In this document: piece by piece, positions 1 through 11,213 of the stretch
Position numbering within the stretch: position 1 is the first letter of the stretch
How the letters are laid out: each line of letters begins with the position of its first letter
Assembly: GCA_030765045.1 (NCBI GenBank)
Contig: CM060962.1
Span: forward strand, 161,578,472-161,642,471
Source: Tenodera sinensis
Lineage: Eukaryota; Arthropoda; Insecta; Mantodea; Mantidae
Direction of reading: 5' to 3'
Length of the DNA stretch: 64,000 nucleotides
Notes under the pieces: model-generated
Told to the model about the DNA's origin: nothing
What the model saw: the letters and a program-made list of their open reading frames with translations, nothing else
The model's database searches: none
Position numbers and translations under genes: made by a program

Positions 1-1060
1 AATAAAAATTTCTGCCCTGCACATGGAGACAATATACCCACAATCACATGTGCCACATACCTCCCGTTTGCGTCAGTTGTTTCATCAACGAGGCTAGCGC
101 GAAATACAGGCTACGGCCCGATTGCGTCATCTTTGGGACAGCTGATTGAAGGGAACCGACCGAAGCCAAACGTGAATATGACTTCCCCGTTTGGAGGAAC
201 AGCGTAAGGAAGTGATATCCATTGAATTATCACTCATTATTGAAAATAAAAACACGTAACAAAAATACCTGCACAATATAATACGTTACATGAATAATAA
301 ATCACATATCGATATAATAAAGATTAACTATCTATCTCAATAGCTGCTGTTATTATCATCAAATTGTAAACACGAGGCACATGAGTATTGCCAAACTTAA
401 TTCCACTGAAACTGAATATATACATGTAAATGGAAATATTCCATCCTCAATATTGTGATTTTTAATGGCCCATTGTGACTAACCGATATATTATTATAAC
501 TAGTCAATCATATTAAAATAATGGTAATATTGATATGTTGCCCACCCCGGAGAAGCTGGAAGACTTATTTTTCAATATCACTTGTATAAAGTATTTGCCA
601 ATGTATCCACTTACCTTACATAATATTTATTAATGATGGAATCTATAAATGTTAACTTATTATCAGCGGGGCATATAGTTTTCTCAGTTTCAGTTTTGTT
701 TATTGAGAGAGTTAGGCCTGGTGCCGGTACAAAGGACCCGGCTTACAGGCTACAATTAACTTACAATTATAAATATTTACAAAGTTTAGTTTTTGGGTTT
801 AACAAACCCCATACGGTGACCATACCAAGAAGTTTTTGGATGTGGATTTGTCCTTTAGATAGGCATCCCAGAAATTGAAGCAAAATACTAATTAAACTCA
901 GTCTATCAACATTTACCATGCTGGTTTGGTAAATTTGCACATAAATAGCAATTATCAACAATAGGCAAGCTGTGATACCTGTGTTAATTTGTAAAAGTGG
1001 AGAAAGAGTTGAGATTATGATGTTATAAAGTTAGGTTAGGGTTGCATATTATAATTGATG
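1..1060. other. unassigned AT-rich DNA, no gene seen
   Basis: No open frame here resembles a known protein and I see no terminal repeats. The short frames at 633-961 overlap on opposite strands and look like chance. A phrase at about 830-858 (ttggatgtggatttgtcctt) recurs in similar form near 2090-2110, which hints at a shared dispersed repeat. Confidence 0.5.
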
Positions 1061-1230
1061 GCAGGTGTGGATGCTGCCTCTGATAGCACAGGCTAAATTT
1101 TGATAACACAGGACTCTGTCATCCTGTTCATATAGGTACACATTGAGACGGGAACTTCTATTTATATGCATTTGTAATTTTAGAATCAGAATGTAAATAT
1201 AAGACTTTTAGGTATAAGTATAATTTTGTA

Positions 1231-1680
1231 TTATAAATTGTGTAAAGAAGCTGCCTCTTGAAAGTATGTTGACCTGAGCACATTTCTGAAGGCCAGAGGA
1301 CAAAAATCTTTTGTCATCTCGCGCCGAGGGACGTTTTGCCTAAAGTCCACGGACACAGCTGGGGAAAATACACCCCTCCCCCATAACGGGACTAGAGAGA
1401 AAGTGTGGGGGCGAGATATATAAATAGGAAAAATTCGAGAGAACGGGAATGTCTGAAGTGATGCTGCTACCGGGGTGAACCTGTATCGCGCCAAAAACGT
1501 CGATGTGTGAAAGGCGACAGTGATTAGTGTAAGGTGAAGTAAATAGCGATATTAAAACGCAATACCAGAAACTCGCTCAGGTCTGTACTTCGAGGCAATG
1601 ATGTGGTGGAGAATAAAATCAGAAAACGTCTGTGCTGTATTTGTCATCTAACCTCGCGCCTGAGAAACATCCTACTCATG
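1231..1680 (+). repeat. possible solo LTR or LTR fragment
   Basis: A TATA-like stretch (atatataaatag, about 1409-1420) lies some 190 bp before an AATAAA signal (about 1612), followed by a tail ending near cctcgcgcctgagaaa (about 1650-1667). This promoter plus polyadenylation layout fits U3-R-U5 of an LTR. Related tails occur near 13250-13290 (plus) and 9480-9530 (minus). I could not fix the TG/CA termini or a target duplication, and no primer-binding site follows, so this could be another promoter-bearing repeat. Confidence 0.3.
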
Positions 1681-2513
1681 CCTACCTAAGTCCCGGTATC
1701 TAATCCCAAACAAAATCAACGTAGCGGCGTAGATCGCAGAGGCAGCTACTGCACCGGGTGAGCTACCGAGTATTTCATGAGAGTCACAAAAGAGGCACCC
1801 AACGTACACTGTTACAAGTGGCTTCCCAACCCCGTTACAACATTAACCTAGGTGTCGTTGCCTACATAATTCCATCATGTGTGAGTAAAGACAGGGGACA
1901 AAATTTGACACAAGTATAATAGTTTTCCCTTTTTGATGAAGGTGGGAAAAATGTAAATGACCTAGCTACTGCCTGTTTTCTAAATTTATTGATTAACTTG
2001 GTAAATGTTTTGTTAACATTCATTGCATTTAACTGTTGCCAGAATGATTTAACAAAAACCAACCCATACCATCTTTAGCTCAACATTTTTTGGGTGTAGA
2101 TTTGTCCTTTCAATGTGTTTCATTTATATATATGAACTGTCCTAACTAGTTTTACATCGATACACACTACAACGTTGACCCATATTGTTCAATTCTACAT
2201 CTAAAACAAAAGTAGAATTACATACCTTTCAGTACCGGTATCACCATGTTACAATATAGGTTATGGATTCTTGAATAACTTCACTGAAGAATTAACCATT
2301 TCTTAAATCACTTAAAATTACACACTATAAATGAAGATAATCATTTTAGTTTAATAGTTCAACTATAACAAGTAGAACTTATGAAAACCAGGTGAAAAAC
2401 TGTTCAGTTGCTCAAAAGAAACCGTTAAAAAGTGCAGCGAAAAACATGTTATAATTCTCGTACTACAACAAGAAAACTACCGAAAAATTAATTTTGCTTA
2501 ATTTACAATATTT
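1681..2513. other. unassigned DNA between possible LTR and LINE A
   Basis: No gene or clear repeat boundary seen. This is the 5' flank of the LINE A insertion. Confidence 0.5.
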
Positions 2514-2527
2514 ACAAATAAACACAA

Positions 2528-5500
2528 GTAAGGTACCAAGGGGTAGTGATGCGCCTCCTATAGCCTCTCCTACCCAATTCCCATCCTCATCCTGCCCGTG
2601 GTGCACCCTGCTTTTAACAGATGAGGCTCGGGACCGAATCACAGCGGTATAACTGTTTCATCTAAAATGGAGGAAATGTCATTTACATATGTGCTGCCCT
2701 ATCACAGCACAACAGCGTCCCTCAGAGGCACATGAGGGGAAGGTCGGTGGATCTAAATACCACTTATTTAGTCCTCCCGGCTAGGTCCGATGGACCCATT
2801 GACCAACGATAGGTGTGGTCCCCCTTGCAAAATGGGGGTTTGAGTCGGGTGATGTAACTGCCACATTGTAAAACTGGTGCCTGTTAAGAAAACAGTTACA
2901 TGAAAGCCACATACATGAATATGAGTCCTAAAGATAAACATTCCAGAGTTAAATCTGTCCCCCAATCGGATCTCCGGGTGGGGACATCTTTAGGCAAATT
3001 TCATCACAATTCCAATACTTTAAGAATTCTACAATGGAATGCAGGAGGCATGTCCCAGCCTAAAAAACAAGAGCTAATGAAAATATTAAAAGACCAAGAT
3101 ATAGATGTCTTCACAGTACAAGAAGCCAATATATCAGAAGAACAGGAAATATACTTTGAAATGGATCAGTACACTACACATATACTTCCAAAGGCTCGTC
3201 AAATAGCAAGTGGTATTCTTACAGGAATTAAAAGAAATATGAAAGCTACTATCCAAATCCAAAAAACAATGGAAGAACAAGATAAATCAGAAATAGTTAA
3301 AATTGAAGTATGGAAAAGTAACTACCATTATAGAATTTACAGTATCTACAATCCTCCAGACAATATACTAGATCTAAATTCTATTCCCATAGAACGCAAA
3401 AGTATTTTAATAGGTGATTTTAATGCACACTCCCCTAGGTGGGGCTAGAGAGATATAAATTCAGCAGGAAGAGTTATAGAAGACCTATTAAACTCATCAA
3501 CAATGGAATTAATATTTAATCCAAATGATCCACCCACTTACCTTCATTATAATGGTTCAGGTACAAATCCCGATCTTCTGGTGGTGTCATCTGACATAAT
3601 TGACAATACAAAAAGAGAAATAATAGAAGACCCAGGTTCAGGCCACAGAATCACCATAAACTCCATAAGAGGTCTAATAAATAAAAGTAACAAACCAAAA
3701 ATTAAAACTTCTTGGAATTTTAAAAAAGCAGATTGGTCCAGTTTCCAAAATGAGATAGAAGGGAAGTCTAATATACTGTTAGAATCAGAGTTCAAGTCAA
3801 CAGATGAAATGAATAAAAAAATTTGTAAAATATTATTGACAGCAGCCAAAACACATATCCCCAAAGGAAAGTTAAAGAAATATAGCTACTTTTGGTCTCC
3901 ATCTTTATCTGAGTTAAAACACGAAAGAAATATAGCAAGAGTCAAAGCCGAAAGAACCAAGTGTCCAGAAGATGTGCAAAACTGGAGAAGAAAAGCAGCC
4001 ATTTTTAAGAAAGAATTAATTACAGCAAAGAGGGCCAGTTTCACAAATTTTGTAGAACATATGGACTATAGGAAAGATGGAAATAAAATATACAAATTCC
4101 TTAATAAAACAAAATTATCAAAAAATACAACTGAACCATTAAAACATAATAACAAAAGCTTTACAGATAGGGAAATAGCAGAATCCCTTAACAAGTTTTA
4201 TGCTCAGTCACAAAGAATACCCCAAGCGTATAAAAAACAAGATAAGGCTATCCAAAAAACTATCAGAGAAACTAATAAGCCAAAAGGTATACGAAATGAT
4301 ATTTTTATTCAGGATTTTAACGAAACAGAACTGGATTTAGCAATACAACAATTACAGAACAAAAAATCTCCAGGACCTGAGAAGATCCACCCAGAGTTTA
4401 TTAAACACCTTGGCAGGAAAGGAAAAGAAATCCTACTTAAACTGTATAACATGTGTTGGACAATGACTGTACCTTCCGACTGGAAAAAAGCCATTATCAT
4501 CCCGATTTTAAATAAAAACAAACCTTCAAACAATATTAATAGTTTCAGACCAATATCTTTGACCAGTGTTATTGCAAAAGTGATGGAAAGAATGGTGGCA
4601 TCTAGACTTAACTGGTTCCTAGAATATTACAACTTAATTAATAGTTGACAGACCGGCTTCAGACAGAATCATAGTACAAGTGAAAATGTACTCCTACTAA
4701 GCCAAGACATCAAGGAAGCTTTCAATAGAAAGGAGGATACCTTAGCAGTATTCATTGATTTTAAATCAGCATATGACTCAGTCTGGAGAAACAAATTAAT
4801 TGAGAAGTTGCAATCAATAGGTGTGAAAAGTAACATGCTTAAATGGATAACTCAGTTTATTTCACAAAGATTTTGTGCCACAAAATATAATACATATATT
4901 TCCAAATATAAACAAACACAGAGGACTTCCACAAGGTGCTGTTCTGAGCACAACACTCTTTAACATATATATAAATGACCTTCCATCAATAATAAAAACT
5001 TTAGAAACCAAAATTGCTTTATTTGCTGACGATGTAGTCATTTGGACTTCAGGCTCTCCAAAAAAAACGGAATTATTTAAAGACAGAATAGAAACAGCCC
5101 TAAACAAAGTACATGAATGGAGCTCTAAAAACCTCATGACTATCAATGTGGAAAAAACAAATTATAAATTATTTACAATAAAATACAAACCAGTTAATAT
5201 TAACATAAATTATAATGGTAAACCACTCAAAGCAGTTGATGATGCCAAATACTTAGGCATCACTTTCGACAGAAAGCTAAGTTGGAAAAAACATATAACA
5301 AACATCTCAGAAAAGGTTGAAAAGAAACTGCAAATCCTGAAAAGGTTAGCTGGTGCTAAATGGGGCTGCTCAAGGAGAGTCCTTAACACAACATATAAAA
5401 TGTATGTTAAACCAAACCTCTTGTACTGTTCTGAAGCTTTAATAACAGCAGCAAATGCTAACATCAATAAACTTGAACAAATACAAAATCAGGCTCTTCG

Positions 5501-6680
5501 CCTAATCACTGGAGCAGTTAAATCCACACCTATTGATGCCATGCTTGCCTTAACACGGACCCCATCAATAACAACAAAAATAGAAGAACAAGCATTGCTC
5601 CAACACGAGAAAATGTTACGACTGCCAAACTCTAAATGGACAGAAGAGAACCTTCCCCCTTCAATCCTTAAAACTCATAGTAGTTTCCTAGAAAAGGTAA
5701 CACAGATTAAATCCAAATTGAACATTCCTAACACCAGAGAAAATCTACTTATAAGAGAAAATCCATTGGAATTATTGCAACCTACCTTCAATTTGGAATT
5801 AATAGAGGAAATAAGTAAATCAGACACACCAAAAGAAATACAAAAACTTCTAGCTCTGGAAACAATCAGTACTAGGTATCCCACAGAAGAATGGCTGCAC
5901 ATATATACTGATGGATCCTCCAAGGAAAACCTTACTGGAGCTGGAGTTACGTGTTCACATTTTTCCTTTTATCATTCTGTTGGCAGAGACACGACAAATT
6001 ATGATGGAGAAATAGAGGCTATACACATTGCTCTCCGACAATTATTAAATCTTCCCTTAAATAAATTTAACAAGGCAGTAATTCTTTCGGATTCTAAAGC
6101 TGCAATTCAGGGAATATGTTCAAATACTACAAAGAAGTCAACAAAAATTAGAGAATGCTACAAAATGTTAACACAACTCCAAAAAGTTAATAAGACTGTT
6201 CATCTCCAATGGATTCCAGCACACTGTGGAGTCATGGGGAACGAAGCTGCAGACTCACTTGCAAAGAAAGGCACAACAATAAAACAAAAGTCTAAATTCA
6301 ATTTCTCATATTCCTCAATAAAACGCTTGATCATTAAAAAATTTTCTCATTCATACCTACAAGAAATAGAAACAAATGCCAAAGATAAAAAATGGATTAC
6401 ACTACTTTCCAACCTAGATATAATCCCCCAGAGACCAAGGAAAACAGCGGTTGCAGCCTTCCGACTATTGACAAATCATGACTGCTTAGCAAGTCATCTC
6501 TACAGAATAGGTATCTCAGCCTCACCAATATGTGTCCTGTGTAACGATCCAGCAGAAATGAACGAAGACCACTTGAAGCCCTGTGAAGCATTAAGATCAG
6601 AAGGAACTACAGTTCAAAAGTATTGGAAAGCACGAATGCTAATGGCTTCATTGCCAGATGCAAGGCACTAGAAAACAACA
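2528..6680 (+). mobile_element. full-length single-ORF non-LTR retrotransposon (LINE A)
   Basis: The element is bounded by a perfect 14-bp target-site duplication, acaaataaacacaa, at 2514-2527 and 6681-6694, so it is full length at 4153 bp. It has a GC-richer 5' leader of about 370 bp, one long coding region with endonuclease, reverse transcriptase and RNase H, and a 3' end of ...gcactagaaaacaaca with a short (AAC)n tail. No separate ORF1 is visible between 2528 and 2900. A single ORF plus RNase H is a layout known in Ingi-like groups, but I cannot place the clade without a tree. Only three coding lesions separate it from an open frame, so the insertion looks fairly young. Its 3' end recurs at 61949-62165 (plus) and, as a 37-bp scrap, at 58884-58920 (minus). 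A relative of its leader lies at 11913-12060 (minus). Confidence 0.92.
2900..6671 (+). pseudogene. LINE A polyprotein: APE endonuclease, RT, RNase H, zinc-knuckle tail
   Basis: This is the retrotransposition enzyme, which nicks target DNA and primes reverse transcription there. An APE-type endonuclease comes first (LQWNAGGMS near 3030, VQEANIS, GDFNAHSPRWG at 3415-3445, GSGHRI near 3640). The reverse transcriptase follows (NKKSPGPEKIHPEF near 4360, FRPISLTS, FIDFKSAYDSVW at about 4752-4787, GLPQGAVLS, FADDVVIW near 5020-5045, YLGITFDRKLSW). RNase H is next (IYTDGSS, DGEIEAI, LSDSKAA, HCGVMGNEAADSLAK, 5900-6270). The tail carries a C-x2-C...H...C knuckle (CVLCNDPAEMNEDHLKPC). Lesions are an in-frame TAG at 3446-3448, a TGA at 4646-4648 and a frameshift at about 4905-4922. 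The stretch 4649-4900 is open in the first frame even though it lies between the longer frames. I use the Met at 2900 because it precedes the endonuclease by a plausible distance. Confidence 0.9.
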
Positions 6681-6694
6681 ACAAATAAACACAA

Positions 6695-7480
6695 TCAGTG
6701 AAACAACATATACCGCCACTAATTCACTTTCAATTGAACAAAACTAACACGTGTTGCCCCATAACATTCCACACTGGTAACCATGTTTGTTTGCATGCCC
6801 GGTTCTCGGCTATCAGCTGATCGGCCCGGGCCATAGCCTGAGATTCACGTCAGCCTCATTTCATCAATTGAAACACACACTTTATTGCCACTCACAGGTT
6901 CTCTAATGTTTGCAACAGTTGCTTCATAACATTGGGGTAAATAGTTTTTACACAGCGTGGACTCATCAGGTATGTTATGTTTTGTGTATTTTTCAAGAAA
7001 TTCTCGAAAATACTTATTATTGAGTTTATTGAAAGGTATATCGGCACACCATCATGTAACACAATTCTTTGTTAAAATTTGATTGTACATCTGACTGTGA
7101 CGAACATTGAGTTGTTTCAGCGACGTCCTCATGTGATTTACGTTCGGCATGTTTTTTATGTGATTTGCTATTGCAGTTCTTTTCAATATCCTGGGTCTTA
7201 CGTGATCTTAGTTCTATTTCACACACCTTATACAGAACTGTTTCTTCGTTTATAGTAATTATGCCAGTCCCATTTTTCTTCGAGTTGTTTCAATCCAAAC
7301 CAAACTGAACGCTTTACCTTTGGCATGGCAGCTCGGTATGCCTAGAGGACATCACACTATTAACACAATATTTCAAACACACTTGCACTCCCTGGAAGAC
7401 AGATCTACCTGAAACTGAAGCTATGCATTGCGAACTGGACTATCCCTGCGTGTTGTCCCCAGGACTGACATCAGCAGTTA
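6695..7480. other. unassigned DNA downstream of LINE A
   Basis: No coding region or terminal repeat recognised. A GC-rich palindromic patch at about 6790-6835 (cggttctcggctatcagctg, then cggcccgggcc) stands out from its AT-rich surroundings. Confidence 0.45.
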
Positions 7481-7514
7481 TATACTGCGAGCCTCCCAAA
7501 CCTCACATCTCTTT

Positions 7515-7612
7515 AAATGTGTATGGGATCCGATGCCTGGTAATGAGTCTTCCCAGTCATACTCAAGATAGTACATGGGTGACCGAGCTTTGCTAGGTGT
7601 TTTTCCCCCTTT
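7515..7612 (+). repeat. possible 5S rRNA-derived sequence or pseudogene
   Basis: The stretch agtacatgggtgaccgagct followed by aggtgttttt (about 7571-7605) resembles the 3' half of eukaryotic 5S rRNA (AGTACTTGGATGGGTGACCG ... GGTG, then a T-run terminator), with a short deletion. The upstream part (gatccgatgcctggtaatgag) aligns only loosely. It could be a 5S pseudogene, the head of a 5S-derived SINE, or a chance match. Confidence 0.3.
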
Positions 7613-7704
7613 TTTGTGAAGTCTTGTTTTTTTGGGAGAAGATACTTATTTAGGTAAACCTGAAAAACAAAATGTTAACTAAATATAAATTTTTATCACA
7701 ATTG

Positions 7705-8261
7705 TTAAGAATCGTTTCCAAGATACAAGAGATATAAAGATACATATAAATATTTCATAAGTATCATCATTTCAGTCATGAAACGTCCAGTGCTGAATGC
7801 AGGCCGCCCCCTTAGACATCCACCTAATTTGAGGTTTTCGTTGAGCATTTGTTCCACTATGAGTTCAGTTCTTGGGTGCTGCGGTCGACTATCTTCCAGG
7901 GTGTTGACATGTTGGTCAAGGTCCTTCATCTTTCCGTCGAGTTCTTCCATGTCTTCCTTAACCCTAGTCAGTCGCTCGTTAGTATTATCCAATAGCTCTA
8001 TCTTCATATCTGACATTCTCGTTTTCATCTTTTCCATTCCGGAGTTTACATTTTTCAATTCGGCTTCCATTTTTGTTTCCATGTTTTCCATTTTTGTTCC
8101 ATATTTTCCATTCCGTAGTTTGCATTTTTGAATTTGGTTTTCATATTTGTTTCCATCTGCCGCATTCCGGAATTAATTTCATTTCTCATTATGTCCATCT
8201 TGGCTAACATTTGTTTCATCAACTGTTCCATATTGCGCTTTTCATCGCACTCCTGACACCA
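7705..8261 (-). pseudogene. LTR-retrotransposon gag start with coiled coil (remnant)
   Basis: Read on the minus strand, a frame rich in Met, Glu, Lys and Asn (MENMETKMEAELKNVNSGME, then KMKTRMSDMKIEL and NERLTRVKEDMEELD) predicts a long coiled coil of about 128 residues. It extends upstream through a shifted frame (MEQLMKQMLAKMD near 8220). Coiled-coil openings like this are common in insect LTR-element gag proteins. It begins directly after a primer-binding-site-like sequence at 8248-8261. No protease, RT or integrase follows, because the sequence turns into unrelated AT-rich DNA below 7700. A heptad-rich host protein fragment is the main alternative. Confidence 0.4.
8248..8261 (-). other. 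possible tRNA primer-binding site
   Basis: On the minus strand ttatcaca-at-TGGTGTCAGGAGTG resembles the tRNA-Leu-type primer-binding site (TGGTGTCAGAAGTGG) of Ty3/gypsy-like elements. The preceding ...CA would be the 3' end of the left LTR, whose other boundary I cannot find above 8270. Confidence 0.35.
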
Positions 8262-8399
8262 ATTGTGATAACTTTACTTTTTTAACTACTTTGTTTTTTT
8301 ATTAAAACACTGGAATGACACTAAGCAAAAGCACTGTTGAACAATAACAAATACTACAGGAAGAAGAGCTAGTTGATAAAGCCATGTGAATGTAATGCG

Positions 8400-9420
8400 C
8401 ATTTCTGTTTCAATCATATAAAAAAATTGTATGAATTGTTTGTCGATAAGGGAGTAGTGAAAGAAATGTGATTGTGTTTAGTAAAAGAAAAATAAGTATA
8501 AAAATCATGTGGACATTATATATTGCACTTATATTTCAAATGTATGGACTGTTTGTAGAAGAGGGAGTAGTGTGTTATGTAAAAGAAAAGGGAGTAGAGA
8601 AAGCCATGTGAACGTAATATGCTGCGTGGTAAAATGGACTGCATAAAGCCTTCTTCACGAAAAAACACCTAGATATAAAAATTTTCATGACGATTGGTCA
8701 TGATTTCAAATTTACTCACTTTTCAACATACAATATGTATAGGCGTTGGTATGTATGAACTTGATAAACAATAGAGAATAATATGTGAATTGTTACGTAA
8801 AACAAAAGTGAGTAGAGAAAATAGTATGAATGTAATATGTTGTATTTCTATTTCAAACATACAGCAAATTGTATGAATTGTATACTGAAGGGCGAACAAC
8901 AAAAGAAGACTGATTGTGTCTCGTAAAGGAAGAATTAGTAGAGGAAATCGTGTGAATGTAATACGTTGCATTTATATTTCAGTCATACAAAATTATATGA
9001 ATTGTATGTTGAAGGGCTAACAGATTATATGAATAGTTTTTAGAAGAGTGAGTAGAGAAAGAGATGTGAATGTTACCTAAAAGTGAGTACACAAAACACT
9101 GTGAATGTATATGTAGCATTTCTATTTCAAACATACAGAAAATTATATGACTTATTTCTAGAAGAGTGAGTAGAGAAACAGTTATGGATGTGTTACTGAA
9201 AAGTAAGTAGAGAAAACAGTGTGAATGTAATACATAGCATTTCTCTTTCAAACATGCACAAAATTATATGACTTATTTCTAGAAGAGTGAGCAGAGAAAC
9301 AGTTATGGATGTGTTACTCAAAAGTAAGTAGAGAAAGCCGTGTGAATGTAACACATGGCATTTCTATTTCAAACATGCACAAAATTGTGGTACTGTTTTT
9401 AGAAATGGGTCTTTACCTAG
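8400..9420 (-). repeat. degenerate ~120-bp tandem repeat array, first block
   Basis: Successive units share tttctatttcaaacatacag, aaaatt(a/g)tatgacttattt, agaagagtgagtagagaaa and gtgaatgtaatac. The clearest adjacent pair is 9117-9237 and 9238-9357, a period of about 120 bp. Units above 8700 are more diverged. The core gtagagaaag...atgtgaatg also matches the terminal sequence of the TIR repeats at 51-61 kb. Strand is arbitrary. Confidence 0.7.
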
Positions 9421-9463
9421 CAGCAGGAATATAGCAGCAGGAATAATGTTTTTACTGAATGAT

Positions 9464-9905
9464 GTAATAGTTTGATATCGGACGCGGTTATCTACAGGGT
9501 CGAGGTCACAGAATGGAATGCATAAATCAACGTTCCTTTATCACAACATATTTATTCGTTAATTTACACTTTTAGCACCATATTAATTAATCAACAATCT
9601 TCACAGTTAGGTAGAATCTACACGGTATAAAAGTTTGGGTGAAAGTTACATGTTCACGCACTACCAAAAAAATACATCCTTCCAACTTGAGCATACAGAC
9701 GCTAATGAATCTAGTTCCTGGCGTCGGTATGACGCAACACCGCCATTCTTATGTATTCATCCGCGCAACAGTTCTCATTGGTTGAACACGAAGTGACAAG
9801 AAAACATTGGCTATCTTGGATATTGAAAAATAAGTCCCTGATACACCCAAATTAAAATAATTAGAAATTTACACACTCTTACAAAAATATTTACATGAAC
9901 GATTT
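9464..9905 (-). repeat. possible solo LTR interrupting the tandem array
   Basis: The ~120-bp array stops near 9420 and resumes at about 9930, so about 500 bp looks inserted. Read on the minus strand the insert has a TATA-like tttatacc, an aataaa signal (about 9555) and a tail (cattccattctgtgacctcg) like those near 13260 and 1650. It also shares tagcgtctgtatg with 13108-13125. Ends of the tgtaa...ttaca type are present, but I found no convincing target duplication. Confidence 0.35.
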
Positions 9906-9929
9906 TCTATTGATCAATATTCTGTCTTA

Positions 9930-10266
9930 ATTGTATGACTTATTTGCAGAAGAGTGAGCAGAGAAAGAGATGTGAATGTGTTACCTTAAACTGAGTGTAA
10001 TATGTAACATTTCTATTTCAAAAATACACAACATTGCATGACTTATTTGAAAAGCGGGGGTAAAAATGTTTTTTTTTTTTTTGTGTAAAATTGCATTCTC
10101 TATGGAAAAATTGTTTATAGAAGAGTGAGTAGAGAAAGAGATGTGAATGTGTTATCTAAAAGTGAGTAGAGAAAACACTGTAAATGTAATACGTAGCATT
10201 TCTATTTCAAAGATAGAAAATTGTATGACATTTCTAGAAGAGTGAGTAGAGAAACAGATATGAATG
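9930..10266 (-). repeat. ~120-bp tandem repeat array, second block
   Basis: The same repeat phrases as in the first block resume here (ttatttgcagaagagtgagc, tttctatttcaaa, agtagagaaaacactgtaaa). The block contains a T-run at about 10068-10081. It ends where the SINE copies begin. Confidence 0.65.
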
Positions 10267-10588
10267 TTTAAGAGGTAGAATCACGGCTGAAAAATTCAAT
10301 GCCATAGCCGAGATTTGAACCAGGGATCTTGCACTTATCGAGTGGCTGCCTTAACCACTAAGCTACCATGGCCAACTTGCCAGTACGACATTAAATTCCC
10401 CAGCTGATTCATACTTTTTCCTGGTTAGACAAGGGAATCTCACATCAGAGATGAATACCCCAAGGGCGACTTACAATTATAAGTACTTTATGTCCCGGGT
10501 TTAAGTAACCTTTAGATGGTAATTATTATTGATTTATGCCAACAAGCTTACTGCTGTTGTTTTTAAACACACGAGCAGTGTGCGGGCA
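10267..10588 (-). mobile_element. tRNA-derived SINE, copy 1
   Basis: On the minus strand an A box (TAGCTTAGTGG) and a B box (GGTTCAAATC(T/C)C form) lie at tRNA spacing, followed by a tRNA-unrelated body ending near the 5'-plus phrase tttaagaggtagaatc. Copy 2 abuts at 10589 with the same opening, so the two form a head-to-tail dimer. The promoter boxes imply RNA polymerase III transcription, and mobilisation would depend on a LINE. Confidence 0.7.
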
Positions 10589-10873
10589 ATGTTTAAGAGG
10601 TGGAATCAGGACTGAAAAATTCAATGCCATATCCGGGATTTGAACCACGGATCTTCTGTTTATCGAGCAGCTGCTTTAACCACTAAGCTACCATGGCCAA
10701 CTTACCAGTACAACATTAAATTCCCCAGCTGATTCGTACTTTTTCCTGGTTAGACAAGGGAATCTCACATCAGAGATTAATACCCCAAGGGCGACTTACA
10801 ATTTTAAGTACTTTATGTCCCGGGTTTAAGTAACCTTTAGATGGTAGTTATTGATTTATGCCAACAAGCTTAC
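10589..10873 (-). mobile_element. tRNA-derived SINE, copy 2 (tandem with copy 1)
   Basis: Nearly identical to copy 1 over 280 bp, with the A box TAGCTTAGTGG and B box GGTTCAAATCC on the minus strand. It ends at gccaacaagcttact, earlier than copy 1, which carries about 40 bp more (tttttaaacacacgagcagt). Confidence 0.7.
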
Positions 10874-10955
10874 TAAAGTACAAATCAATGAGTAGAGTGA
10901 GTAGAGAAGACAGTGTGAAAGTAATATATAGCATTTCCATTTCAAACATACAGAA
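10874..10955 (-). repeat. short piece of the ~120-bp repeat
   Basis: Contains gagtagagaagacagtgtga and agcatttccatttcaaacat, the array phrases, between two SINE copies. This suggests the SINEs inserted into the array. Confidence 0.6.
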
Positions 10956-11213
10956 AATTTAAGAGGTAGAACTGGAACTTAAAAATTCAATGCCACAACT
11001 GGGATTTGAACCACAGGCCTTCCGCTTGCCGGGCGGACGCTCTACCACTGAGCTATTGTGACAAACTGCCAGAATGGCATTAAATTCTCAAGTTAGTTCG
11101 TATTTTTTCCTGGTAAACCACAAAGGCAGTCTCATATCAGAGACAATTACCCCAATGGTGACTTACTATTGCAAGTACTTTGTATCCCAGGATTAAATAA
11201 CCTTCACATGGTC
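10956..11213 (-). mobile_element. tRNA-derived SINE, copy 3 (different tRNA head)
   Basis: On the minus strand the head reads ATAGCTCAGTGGTAGAGCG with B box GGTTCAAATCC, a different tRNA-like head from copies 1 and 2. The body (ttcctggta..accaca..agtctca.atcagaga) is shared with them. It is followed at once by an inverted partial copy, forming a fold-back. Confidence 0.7.

Noticed and set aside
8400..10266. CRISPR-like repeat array
   Set aside because: Units are adjacent degenerate tandem repeats without constant spacers, and the genome is eukaryotic.
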